A stretch of 7,415 bases of DNA, from NCBI GenBank assembly GCA_012026715.1, contig VEPB01000356.1, positions 1 through 7,415 of the forward strand, read 5' to 3'. Below are positions 1-6,005 of the stretch, piece after piece. Below the pieces are notes generated by a model. That model saw only the letters and a list, made by a program, of their open reading frames with translations, had not been told where the DNA came from and made no database searches. Each line of letters opens with the position of its first letter. Positions within the stretch are counted from its first letter, which is position 1. The position numbers were made by a program, and so were the translations under genes. This DNA is from Methylococcaceae bacterium (GTDB taxonomy: Bacteria; Pseudomonadota; Gammaproteobacteria; Methylococcales; Methylococcaceae).

Positions 1-241
1 AAATCACCGTCGCCACGCTGGTCAATTCGGGCGGACGTGCCAGCGCATAACCACCGCGGGCGCCGCGGGTGGATTTGACAATCTGGGTCTTGGCCAGGCT
101 CTTGAGGATTTTGCTCACGGTCGGCGTCGCCACTCCGGTGATTTCAGCCAGCCCGGCCGCGGTGTGAACCTGCTGAGCATCGCGCGCCATCTGGCCCAGA
201 ACCACGATGGCATAGTCGGTCAGTTTGCTGATACGAAGCAT
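1..241 (-). CDS. Rrf2-family regulator, SUF Fe-S assembly type (3' end cut by window edge)
   Basis: The visible 80 residues begin MLRISKLTDYAIVVLGQMAR and form the winged-helix DNA-binding half of an Rrf2 protein. The recognition-helix segment (about residues 31-52, VATPTVSKILKSLAK) is followed by the wing motif STRGARGGYALAR (57-69), which is typical of the family. The opening residues closely resemble the gammaproteobacterial SUF-system regulator subfamily, relatives of IscR that usually sit at the head of a suf operon; the suf genes would lie beyond the left edge (inference). The cysteines that would hold an Fe-S cluster fall after residue 80, so cluster binding cannot be judged. The ATG at 239-241 has a strong AGGAGG-type ribosome site (complement of about 246-253) six bases upstream. 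Two IscR-like operators lie directly upstream, which suggests autoregulation. The family call is solid; the SUF assignment is likely but rests on the N-terminus alone. Confidence 0.88.
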   Translation of the reverse strand, partial: MLRISKLTDYAIVVLGQMARDAQQVHTAAGLAEITGVATPTVSKILKSLAKTQIVKSTRGARGGYALARPPELTSVATVI

Positions 242-261
242 CGTCCCCCTCCTCTATTGAG

Positions 262-274
262 GACCATTTTAGTC
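262..274. promoter_or_regulatory. IscR/Rrf2 type 1-like operator, proximal site
   Basis: GACCATTTTAGTC matches 12 of 13 positions of the IscR type 1 core GACTRWWWYAGTC and sits inside a 15-bp dyad, GGAC-N7-GTCC (261-275). It covers the candidate -10 of the minus-strand regulator gene (TAAAAT, complement of 266-271), as expected for a repressor site. The outer flanks match the long consensus poorly. The consensus is recalled from E. coli IscR; binding by the regulator encoded here is inferred. Confidence 0.55.
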
Positions 275-295
275 CCATTTAAATAGCTGAGTAAA
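266..295 (-). promoter_or_regulatory. Candidate sigma-70 promoter of the Rrf2 regulator
   Basis: On the minus strand, TTTACT (complement of 290-295; 4 of 6 to TTGACA) and TAAAAT (complement of 266-271; 5 of 6 to TATAAT) are separated by 18 bp. This would start transcription about 17 bases before the ATG at 241. Both hexamers lie inside the two operator-like sites. A weaker divergent pair, TTGAGG (257-262) and TAAATA (280-285) with 17-bp spacing, faces the transpeptidase gene. Confidence 0.4.
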
Positions 296-301
296 GCAGT
301 C
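283..301. promoter_or_regulatory. IscR/Rrf2 type 1-like operator, distal site
   Basis: The core GAGTAAAGCAGTC (289-301) matches 11 of 13 positions of GACTRWWWYAGTC. The six bases before it, ATAGCT (283-288), match the ATASYY flank at all six positions. The right flank does not match. The centre is 27 bp from that of the proximal site, and the site covers the candidate -35 of the regulator (TTTACT, complement of 290-295). Confidence 0.5.
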
Positions 302-393
302 CCACGGAATGGGGCGGAGAAACCATTTGTTGCGGTATTATGTTGTCTTTACGCGACACCCCTTGCCCGACCCTTCAGCCACCAGGAAATCCC

Positions 394-2091
394 GTGACCT
401 CTCCTTTTCGTTTCTATGGACGTTCGCCAGGCTTGTCGTTGTTAATATTGGTGGCAAGCCTGTTGTGGCAGACGCTTGCACGTGCCGACACCCCTTCGAT
501 CACTCAGGAGGACCCGGTAGCCGCCGGCTTGCAAGGCATGATCCGCGAGGCAACCCACCCCCGCTTGAAATGGGCCAATATCCTCGATGTTCAGGCGGCG
601 CTCGACCAACTCTATCAAGGCCGCAGCTACCGGCCGCTGTGGGTCGACAACGGCCGCGCCACAGGCCAGGCGACCCGACTGATCGAGGCCCTGGAGCATG
701 CTCGCGAAAACGGGCTGAGCAACGAAGATTACGACAGCGATGCGCTCAAGCTATGGTCGACCGAGTTAGCCTCCGGGCCGGCACCGGCCAAGATCGTGTC
801 GTTCGATCTGGGCTTGAGCGTCGCGGTCATGCGCTATGCCTCCAACCTCTATGTCGGCCGGGTCAATCCGCGCCACGTCAATTTTGGCCTCGACATCGAG
901 CCGAAGAAGCTCGACCTGCCCCAGTTTCTGGCCGAACTGTCGCGCTCCGAGGCTCCGGCGGAACGTCTACAGGCCCTGGAACCGAAACTGAAGTTCTACG
1001 AACACTTGAAGGCCGCTCTGGCGCGTTACACCGAACTGGCGGCCGCTACATCCAGGGACGTTCTCGAACTGCCCAACAAATTCAAACTGGGCGGGCATGA
1101 TTCCCAGGTGCCCAAGTTGCGCAGCCTGCTGGTGGCCCTGGGCGATCTCACCGAAGGGACTGAAAATCAACACCCTGAGGTTTACGACAAAGCCTTGGAA
1201 GAAGGCGTCAAGCGCTTCCAGGAACGCCACGGACTCTTGGCGGACGGCGTGGTCGGCAAGAGCACCCTGGTGCAACTCAACGTTCCAATGACCCAGCGAG
1301 TACAGCAAATCCAATTGGGACTGGAACGACTGCGGTGGCTGCCGGAGCACATCGACGGTCGCCATATCGTGGTCAATATCCCGTCTTTCGAACTCTTCGG
1401 GTTCAACGACGGATCGGCCAAGCCCGATCTGATGATGAACGTGATCGTCGGCGAGGCGATCAACGAAAGGAATACGCCGGTATTCCATGCCGACATGACC
1501 TACATGATTTTCCGCCCTTACTGGAACGTTCCATACAAGATCACCGCCAAGGAATATGTGCCATTGATCCTTCGCAATCCCGGCTACCTTGGCCGCAACA
1601 ACCTGGAGATGGTGTCTGGTTTTTCGCCCAATTCAGCGGTATACGAACCGAACTACGACAATGTGCAATTGCTCTCCACGGGAGCGCTGAAACTGAGACA
1701 GAAGCCGGGGCCGAAAAACGCCCTCGGGTTGGTCAAGTTCGCCTTCCCCAACAACAACAACGTCTATCTGCACAGCACTCCGTCCCAGGGCTTATTCAAA
1801 CGTGCCCGGCGTGACTTCAGTCACGGCTGCATCCGGGTGGAAAATCCGGTGAAGTTGGGTGAATTCGTGCTAAAGGATCAGGGCGGCGAATGGGACTCGG
1901 AAAAGATCAAGGCCGCCATGAACGGCGACAAGCAGAAGACCGTGACCCTGAAGACCGCGATCCCGGTCTACATCTTCTATTCCACGGTATTGGCCGACGA
2001 AACCGGCAAGGTGAAGTTCTTCGACGATATCTACGGCCATGACGTGATCCTTCAGGACCAGTTGGCCAAGGGATTCCCCTATCCGCCATGA
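394..2091 (+). CDS. Periplasmic L,D-transpeptidase, YcbB/LdtD-like
   Basis: This enzyme is expected to form 3-3 (meso-DAP to meso-DAP) crosslinks in periplasmic peptidoglycan. The 565-residue product has a signal peptide (residues 1-31, cleavage after ARA), an N-terminal scaffold domain (about 50-225), a peptidoglycan-binding type 1 domain (about 235-296, with FQERHGLLADGVVGKST) and a YkuD catalytic domain (about 324-545). The catalytic signature is complete: H460 in LHSTP, then SHGCIR with H477 and nucleophile C479. Order and length fit E. coli LdtD (615 residues). I chose the GTG at 394 because AGGAAA (384-389) is correctly spaced and the signal peptide then starts properly. An upstream in-frame ATG at 340 lacks a ribosome site and would add 18 residues ahead of the signal peptide. 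It is divergent from the Rrf2 regulator and convergent with a DUF882 peptidase that may cut the same bonds. Confidence 0.93.
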   Translation: MTSPFRFYGRSPGLSLLILVASLLWQTLARADTPSITQEDPVAAGLQGMIREATHPRLKWANILDVQAALDQLYQGRSYRPLWVDNGRATGQATRLIEALEHARENGLSNEDYDSDALKLWSTELASGPAPAKIVSFDLGLSVAVMRYASNLYVGRVNPRHVNFGLDIEPKKLDLPQFLAELSRSEAPAERLQALEPKLKFYEHLKAALARYTELAAATSRDVLELPNKFKLGGHDSQVPKLRSLLVALGDLTEGTENQHPEVYDKALEEGVKRFQERHGLLADGVVGKSTLVQLNVPMTQRVQQIQLGLERLRWLPEHIDGRHIVVNIPSFELFGFNDGSAKPDLMMNVIVGEAINERNTPVFHADMTYMIFRPYWNVPYKITAKEYVPLILRNPGYLGRNNLEMVSGFSPNSAVYEPNYDNVQLLSTGALKLRQKPGPKNALGLVKFAFPNNNNVYLHSTPSQGLFKRARRDFSHGCIRVENPVKLGEFVLKDQGGEWDSEKIKAAMNGDKQKTVTLKTAIPVYIFYSTVLADETGKVKFFDDIYGHDVILQDQLAKGFPYPP

Positions 2092-2134
2092 GCAGGCCGG
2101 GCGGGACACTGCAGGAAGGACGGCTAAGTTCTCA

Positions 2135-2180
2135 AAAAGAAGCCCTTCCCCGGAATTTCCGAGGAAGGGCTGTATGTTTT
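2135..2180. terminator. Bidirectional rho-independent terminator between convergent genes
   Basis: AGCCCTTCC (2141-2149) pairs perfectly with GGAAGGGCT (2163-2171). After a single C/A mismatch an inner CGGA/TCCG helix closes a small loop. The plus strand continues TGTATGTTTT, and the minus strand continues TTCTTTTT (complement of 2133-2140), so it can end both the transpeptidase and the DUF882 transcripts. A weaker hairpin, CTGTC/GACAG (2184-2200), sits between it and the DUF882 stop. Confidence 0.85.
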
Positions 2181-2202
2181 CCGCTGTCCGGTACCGACAG
2201 GC

Positions 2203-2790
2203 TTACCAGGTTCTGATGTCCCCGGTATCGAGGTGGACGAAATCCGCCGCCCGGTAGTAGCCTACTCCGCCTTGCGCAAGAGCAATCGCGGCTTCCTGCA
2301 GAGTCCTGGTATCGACGTCGTCGGTACGCAAGTCGATCGCCTTACCAATCATGTGCAGACTGTGCTCGGCGACACCGTGGCTCGCCTTGCGCAGCATGTG
2401 ATTGGTCTCCGGAGCGCGATATCCGGATATGATCTTGTATTCACCGGAGTTCCGGGTCAACACCGTGACGGCATAGAGCAAGTCCAGCAATGCCGGGTCC
2501 ATGGAGTGAACTTCTTCAGTCCGGTGGTCCCGCAGGAACTGGTTGAACCGCGTCAACAACTTCCTGTCGTACTGCTTCTGCGGAGAGCATACGAAGCTAA
2601 GATCCTCGCTCGTATTGGTGTTGTACAAGGTCAAACGTCGCTCCTTGCTCAGCGACTTCGCGAAGGCTTCCCGGCCCGGTAACAGTAACGATCCTGCTGC
2701 TGCAACACCGACCCTGGTCAGAAATCCTCGCCGGCTGATTCCGGCACGAAAATGTCGCTCGCGGCGACTCGGATGTCGATCAACACTCAT
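2203..2790 (-). CDS. Tat-exported DUF882/M15-type peptidoglycan endopeptidase, MepK (YcbK)-like
   Basis: The 195-residue protein starts with a twin-arginine signal (ISRRGFLTRVGVAAAG, residues 18-33; cleavage probably near residues 42-44), so it should be exported folded. The rest is the DUF882 domain, related to M15 metallopeptidases. It has SGYRAPETN (122-130), the zinc motif H146-x6-D153 in HMIGKAID, and the C-terminal FVHLDTG with H186, ending in the family-typical RTW. E. coli MepK, the best-studied relative, cleaves peptidoglycan crosslinks including the 3-3 type and is encoded beside ycbB/ldtD. Here the neighbour is also an LdtD-like gene, but convergent rather than co-directional. The ATG at 2790 is supported by GGGAG (complement of 2797-2801) six bases upstream. 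A long hairpin-rich leader precedes it. Family and export are secure; bond specificity is inferred. Confidence 0.9.
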   Translation of the reverse strand: MSVDRHPSRRERHFRAGISRRGFLTRVGVAAAGSLLLPGREAFAKSLSKERRLTLYNTNTSEDLSFVCSPQKQYDRKLLTRFNQFLRDHRTEEVHSMDPALLDLLYAVTVLTRNSGEYKIISGYRAPETNHMLRKASHGVAEHSLHMIGKAIDLRTDDVDTRTLQEAAIALAQGGVGYYRAADFVHLDTGDIRTW

Positions 2791-2834
2791 TACTTGCTCC
2801 CAATAGTTTCAGTCGCCGGGTGATTCCGGCAGCT

Positions 2835-2964
2835 TGGGTGAGGTCCCAGGCTCACCCATGGGCTGCGCCTGTACCAGCAGTCCTTGGCTGGGTGCGCGCC
2901 GGCGGAGCGCGGTGTGTGATCCGCCGGTCGGTTGGCCCACAGGCACAATGCCGTGCCTGTGGGC
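2835..2964. repeat. Cluster of three perfect-stem hairpins (inverted repeats)
   Basis: Stem 1: TGGGTGAG (2835-2842) with CTCACCCA (2851-2858), 8 bp, 8-nt loop. Stem 2: CCGGCGGA (2899-2906) with TCCGCCGG (2920-2927), 8 bp, 13-nt loop. Stem 3: GCCCACAGGCAC (2935-2946) with GTGCCTGTGGGC (2953-2964), 12 bp, 6-nt loop. None is followed by a T tract on either strand, so they are not ordinary terminators. On the minus strand they would lie in the DUF882 5' untranslated region, about 45-175 nt before the start. They could be a cis-regulatory RNA, a small RNA, or a dispersed repeat. Confidence 0.7.
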
Positions 2965-3126
2965 TTAACGGAGCCTCCCGGCCCCGTCGGAGCTGCCCGA
3001 TCGATTGGCAAGACTCCGCAAAGTGTAAATTCTCTTTTACAACCCCTTGCTTCAGCAAGCTTTATTTCCGAATATAAACAGAAGGTTTGGTTTTACCCAT
3101 GGAATCGGTAGCGAAAAAACCCTCAC

Positions 3127-3157
3127 AAAAACAACGTTGTTTCATTGGCGGAAACAA
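3127..3157 (-). terminator. Candidate weak terminator of mtnBDC
   Basis: Just after the mtnC stop, the minus strand has TTGTTTC (complement of 3151-3157), a 7-nt loop and GAAACAA (complement of 3137-3143), followed by CGTTGTTTTTG; a run of six T follows further down. The stem is AT-rich with only two GC pairs, so efficiency is doubtful. It overlaps a 14-bp perfect palindrome, AAACAACGTTGTTT (3129-3142). Confidence 0.3.
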
Positions 3158-3165
3158 TTGATTTC

Positions 3166-3846
3166 TCAGGAAGGTAGCACAACTTGCGAAAATGTCTCGG
3201 CCTGTTTGTGGTTTAGGGTGCCTGGCTTACCCGGGCGTAGCAATTGGCAAGTGGCCATCCCGGCAGAAGCCGCGGCATCCAGTTCCGCAGCGACATCGGA
3301 CAGAAACAGGATTTCATCCGGTCCCAGTCGGATTTCCTTAGCGATCAGCCGGTACGATTCAGGATCGCTCTTGGCACCGGTGCTCGTATCAAAATAGCCG
3401 CTGAACAGCGGGGTCAAATCGCCGAAATCGCTGTGGCCGAATAACAGCTTCTGGGCGTGCACGGAACCGGAGGAAAACACGTAAAGCTTTAATCCGGCCC
3501 GGTGCCAGCGCGCCAAATATTCCGCGGCATCAGGGTAAACATGGCCGCGGAAGTCGCCCCGCCGATATCCCTCGTCCCACATCAAGCCTTGCAAGGCCTT
3601 CAACACCGTGATCTTGCGATCTTCGTCAATCCAGCCCTGCAATTGCGCCACGACTGCCTCGTCGGTGGCCAGCGGTTGCTCCATGGCCTTCCTGGCGTCG
3701 GACAACAAAGCGATCACGCTGGGATCAGCGGCCCGTTCCCGCACGAATGGCGGCAATCGGCTGCGAGAGTATGGGAACAGGACATCCTTAACGAAGGAAA
3801 TGGAGGTGGTGGTGCCTTCGATGTCGGTCAGGATGGCCCGAATCAC
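3166..3846 (-). CDS. mtnC: 2,3-diketo-5-methylthiopentyl-1-phosphate enolase-phosphatase (E1)
   Basis: This cytoplasmic HAD-superfamily enzyme of methionine salvage enolises and dephosphorylates diketo-methylthiopentyl-phosphate to the acireductone used by mtnD. The 226-residue length matches the bifunctional MtnC family. HAD motif I is DIEGTT (D8, E10), the form usual in MtnC rather than DxDGT. Motif II is SSGS (125-128), the motif III lysine is K159 in TGAKSDPESY, and motif IV is LSDVAAELDAA with D184. Translation starts at GTG (3844-3846), whose GTGA overlaps the mtnD stop by 4 bp, which implies translational coupling; GGGAA about ten bases upstream is a weak ribosome site. It is the last gene of mtnB-mtnD-mtnC. 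Confidence 0.96.
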   Translation of the reverse strand: MIRAILTDIEGTTTSISFVKDVLFPYSRSRLPPFVRERAADPSVIALLSDARKAMEQPLATDEAVVAQLQGWIDEDRKITVLKALQGLMWDEGYRRGDFRGHVYPDAAEYLARWHRAGLKLYVFSSGSVHAQKLLFGHSDFGDLTPLFSGYFDTSTGAKSDPESYRLIAKEIRLGPDEILFLSDVAAELDAAASAGMATCQLLRPGKPGTLNHKQAETFSQVVLPS

Positions 3847-4403
3847 GCAAACTGTTCCCGAAAGGATTCAAGCGTAGGAAAGCGCTGACCGATGGTGTCG
3901 CCCGTGTAGTTGGCGACCCACCCGTCCGGGGTTGTGAACAGCCGGATGCATTGCAGATGAGGTTCGCCCCCCAGATCGAACCAGTGCTTGAGCCCTGCCG
4001 GAACGCTGATGAGGTCGCCCCGTTCGCACAACAGTGCGTAGACCTGATCGCCAGGATGCAGGTAGAACAATCCGCGCCCCTGTACGAAAAAGCGCACCTC
4101 GAAGTCGCTATGGGTGTGTTCGTCGAGAAACTTGGCGCGCAGTTCGGCTTTCTGCGGGTGGTCGGGATGGACCCCGATCACGTCAGCCGACTGGAAACCG
4201 AACAGTTGCTGCAAGCGCCGAACCGATCCCCGGTATGCTTCCAAAATTGAGGGCTGGTCTGCATCTGGCGGCAAATCGTCGGTCAGTTCCCAGCGTTCGA
4301 ACAAGGCACCGAGCTCCCTCATGCGGTCGGCGATGGTGCCGGGATCGTCGATGACCTCCCCTGCTCGCGGGTCATTCTCCGGAAAAATGCACAGCACTGT
4401 CAT
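3843..4403 (-). CDS. mtnD: Acireductone dioxygenase (ARD)
   Basis: This cytoplasmic cupin metalloenzyme oxidises the acireductone 1,2-dihydroxy-3-keto-5-methylthiopentene. With Fe(II) the family gives 2-keto-4-methylthiobutyrate (the methionine precursor) and formate; with Ni(II) it gives an off-pathway product. The 186-residue protein carries the full metal set at the positions known from Klebsiella ARD: H96, H98 and E102 in DEHTHSDFEVRFF, and H140 in GLKHWFD. The start ATG (4401-4403) overlaps the mtnB stop as ATGA. A modest GGGGTGAAG ribosome site lies inside the end of mtnB. No residue appears to be missing. Confidence 0.97.
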   Translation of the reverse strand: MTVLCIFPENDPRAGEVIDDPGTIADRMRELGALFERWELTDDLPPDADQPSILEAYRGSVRRLQQLFGFQSADVIGVHPDHPQKAELRAKFLDEHTHSDFEVRFFVQGRGLFYLHPGDQVYALLCERGDLISVPAGLKHWFDLGGEPHLQCIRLFTTPDGWVANYTGDTIGQRFPTLESFREQFA

Positions 4404-5014
4404 AGTCGCTTCACCCCGTGCAGACGAACTTCGAGATCGAACAGAAATTCCAGGGCTTCCACATGGCGCAACGCATCCGCCACCGAACAGCCCCAGGTAT
4501 AAAAACCGTGGCCCGCGATGATGTAGCCATGCGCCGGATCGTGTTGATCCAGGTAGTCGTCTACCGCCAGCGCCAGCCGCGGGATGTTCTGGTCGTTGGG
4601 AAATATCGGCACCACCACCCGCGAGTCGTGGGTATCAATACCCTGCAGCGCCTTCAGCAATTCGTAATCTTCCAGGACCACCTCCGTTCCCACCAACCGC
4701 GACAGAACCGTGGCATTGGGCGAGTGCGGGTGCAGCACGCAACTGATCTTCGGATAACGCCGATACAGCGAGGTATGCAACAGGGTTTCGGCCGACGGCT
4801 TGCGACCATCGAGGGAGTGTCCATGCTCATCCACCAGCATGATGTCTTCCCGTCCCAACTGCCCCTTGTGACGCCCCGAAACCGTCACCGCGATACGACC
4901 GTCCGACAGCCGCGCCGAGAAGTTGCCGCTGGTCGCCGGCACCAAGCCCTGACGGTGCAGGGCTTGACCGGCAACAATCAACTCATCCGCCCTTGCTTGA
5001 AATTCACAATCCAC
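4400..5014 (-). CDS. mtnB: Methylthioribulose-1-phosphate dehydratase
   Basis: This class II aldolase-fold zinc enzyme dehydrates methylthioribulose-1-phosphate to the diketo phosphate used by mtnC. The 204-residue length fits MtnB. TSGNFSARL (28-36) is the phosphate-binding region, HPHS (H95, H97) and AGHG (H169) are the zinc ligands, and PSAETLLHTSLYRR (73-86) is the expected active-site stretch. Translation must begin at GTG 5012-5014, because an in-frame TAA lies four codons upstream and the family N-terminus fits. There is no recognisable Shine-Dalgarno sequence, and the promoter in the 97-bp gap to zapD is not convincing (weak TTGCCC, complement of 5054-5059, and TAAATC, complement of 5032-5037). 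I saw no SAM-type riboswitch. It is the first gene of the mtn operon. Confidence 0.96.
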   Translation of the reverse strand: MDCEFQARADELIVAGQALHRQGLVPATSGNFSARLSDGRIAVTVSGRHKGQLGREDIMLVDEHGHSLDGRKPSAETLLHTSLYRRYPKISCVLHPHSPNATVLSRLVGTEVVLEDYELLKALQGIDTHDSRVVVPIFPNDQNIPRLALAVDDYLDQHDPAHGYIIAGHGFYTWGCSVADALRHVEALEFLFDLEVRLHGVKRL

Positions 5015-5111
5015 GACGACGGTTTACAGAAGATTTAAATCCAGTCACCAACCGGGCAATTGTTGAGGCCACGACGCCAAACAGGGTCCTTCGCCGCCCA
5101 CCAAGGCCCAA

Positions 5112-5930
5112 TCACAGTATGCAGCAGGTCAGCTCAAACGGGATGTCCTGACTGCTTTGAGTCGGACGGTCGTGGGCGTTGGGCGACATAAAGCGGATGG
5201 TGAATCGGTGCTTGCCGCCACTGATTTCCGCGAAAAAGGGAAGACTGCGATCGACCCCGACCCGCAACAACTGGAAGGGCAAACTGTGATCCAGGGTTTT
5301 CTGGTAGAAACCGGCGCCGGCAAGCTCCAAGGAAGGGGTTGCGCTATGCCGGATGGAGGTCAGCAACAGATCCATCGCGTTCCGAATCAGGGCGAACGGT
5401 TGCAGCCATTTCTCCAAATCCTTGCGCCGGGAAAGTTCGTCCTGTTGTAGCCAATAGTGGTAGGCCGGCAGATCAAAGGCATAGGTGCCCCCCGGAATGG
5501 AGTTGCGTTGGGAAATGCTCTTACAGAGCTCGCTTTCCATGAGCGGCAGGCCGATCTTGCCTGAGCTGGCATAAAGCTCCTCACTGATGGACTTGAGCTG
5601 GCTCAGCATATCTTTCAGCTTGGATTGATCGATATCCTGATGATTCATCATCTTGGTGAAGATGGAAACGTGCCGATCGATTTCCTTGAGGATTTCCGAT
5701 TTCAGGTCGTTGCGGCTGAAGATCGCCAGAACCTCCAACAGGGTGGAAATCGCCGCTCGGCTGTCCCAATTCGATTTCCCGTCTGAAAAATGGCTGGCTT
5801 GTTGAAAGAGCTGCTCCAGGCGCATGAAGACCCGAATCCGCTCGTTCAACGGGAATTCGTAGATAACCGGATTGTTCAAGGTCAAGCCAGGGCTGGTAAC
5901 GGAATCGAGACGGGTCGGGTGCACAGTCAT
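5112..5930 (-). CDS. zapD: Cell division protein ZapD (YacF)
   Basis: ZapD is a cytoplasmic factor that bundles FtsZ filaments and stabilises the Z ring. The 272-residue product carries the family hallmarks: YEFPLNERIRVFMRLEQLF (24-42), an all-helical N-terminal half including LLEVLAIFSRNDLKSEILKEID, the conserved SIPGGTYAFDLPAYHYWL, and the C-terminal beta part with GFYQ, ISGGKHRFTIRFM and FELTCCIL. E. coli ZapD has 247 residues; here about 20 extra residues precede the conserved start. The ATG at 5930 has no Shine-Dalgarno, and in-frame TTG codons at residues 16 and 18 would give a family-length N-terminus but also lack one, so the start is uncertain. It is usually found near coaE/yacG, but here it lies between an aspartic protease gene and mtnB. 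A dyad with a possible promoter lies directly upstream. Confidence 0.93.
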   Translation of the reverse strand: MTVHPTRLDSVTSPGLTLNNPVIYEFPLNERIRVFMRLEQLFQQASHFSDGKSNWDSRAAISTLLEVLAIFSRNDLKSEILKEIDRHVSIFTKMMNHQDIDQSKLKDMLSQLKSISEELYASSGKIGLPLMESELCKSISQRNSIPGGTYAFDLPAYHYWLQQDELSRRKDLEKWLQPFALIRNAMDLLLTSIRHSATPSLELAGAGFYQKTLDHSLPFQLLRVGVDRSLPFFAEISGGKHRFTIRFMSPNAHDRPTQSSQDIPFELTCCIL

Positions 5931-5938
5931 CGGGCGGC

Positions 5939-5977
5939 AATTTTGACGGATGCCATCGATTAGTCAATAGCGATGGC
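5939..5977 (-). promoter_or_regulatory. Dyad and candidate promoter before zapD
   Basis: GCCATCG (5952-5958) and CGATGGC (5971-5977) form a 7-bp inverted repeat with a 12-nt centre that contains TTGACT on the minus strand (complement of 5962-5967; 5 of 6 to the -35 consensus). Seventeen bases on is AAAATT (complement of 5939-5944), a poor -10 (3 of 6). Transcription would begin about at 5932, next to the ATG at 5930, giving a nearly leaderless message. No T tract follows, so a terminator is unlikely. Confidence 0.3.
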
Positions 5978-6005
5978 GAAGAAGCGCTCGGTATGGAGAG
6001 ATTGC

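Larger units (their letters stand above)
2791..3165. other. 375-bp gene-free region, leader of the DUF882 gene
   Basis: No convincing coding region is present; the open frames here are low-complexity, Arg/Pro/Ala-rich and lack ribosome sites. The right part (about 3021-3160) is AT-rich and holds a possible mtnC terminator and candidate -10 elements for the minus strand: TATATT, complement of 3071-3076, and TACACT, complement of 3022-3027. Neither has a good -35. The left part (2835-2964) is GC-rich with three strong hairpins. A fourth small hairpin, CTTGC-TTCA-GCAAG, lies at 3046-3059. Confidence 0.6.

Noticed and set aside
2938..2960. Sigma-54-like GGCACG...TTGTGC on the minus strand
   Set aside because: The spacing between the GG and GC elements is off by one and the match arises from the arms of the 12-bp inverted repeat.
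2852..3058. Minus-strand open frame in the gene-free region
   Set aside because: It is Arg/Pro/Ala-rich, passes through the perfect hairpin stems, and has no ribosome site or family resemblance.
3129..3142. Perfect 14-bp palindrome AAACAACGTTGTTT as an operator
   Set aside because: It lies just downstream of mtnC, overlaps a terminator-like hairpin and AT-rich sequence, and is not next to a convincing promoter.
4418..5038. 206-residue plus-strand open frame antisense to mtnB
   Set aside because: It is the shadow of mtnB, whose family motifs are complete; the antisense product is Gln/Arg/His-rich with no recognisable domain or ribosome site.
5015..5111. Possible SAM or other riboswitch before mtnB
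   Set aside because: At 97 bp and without the conserved helices or motifs of known SAM riboswitches, nothing supports it.
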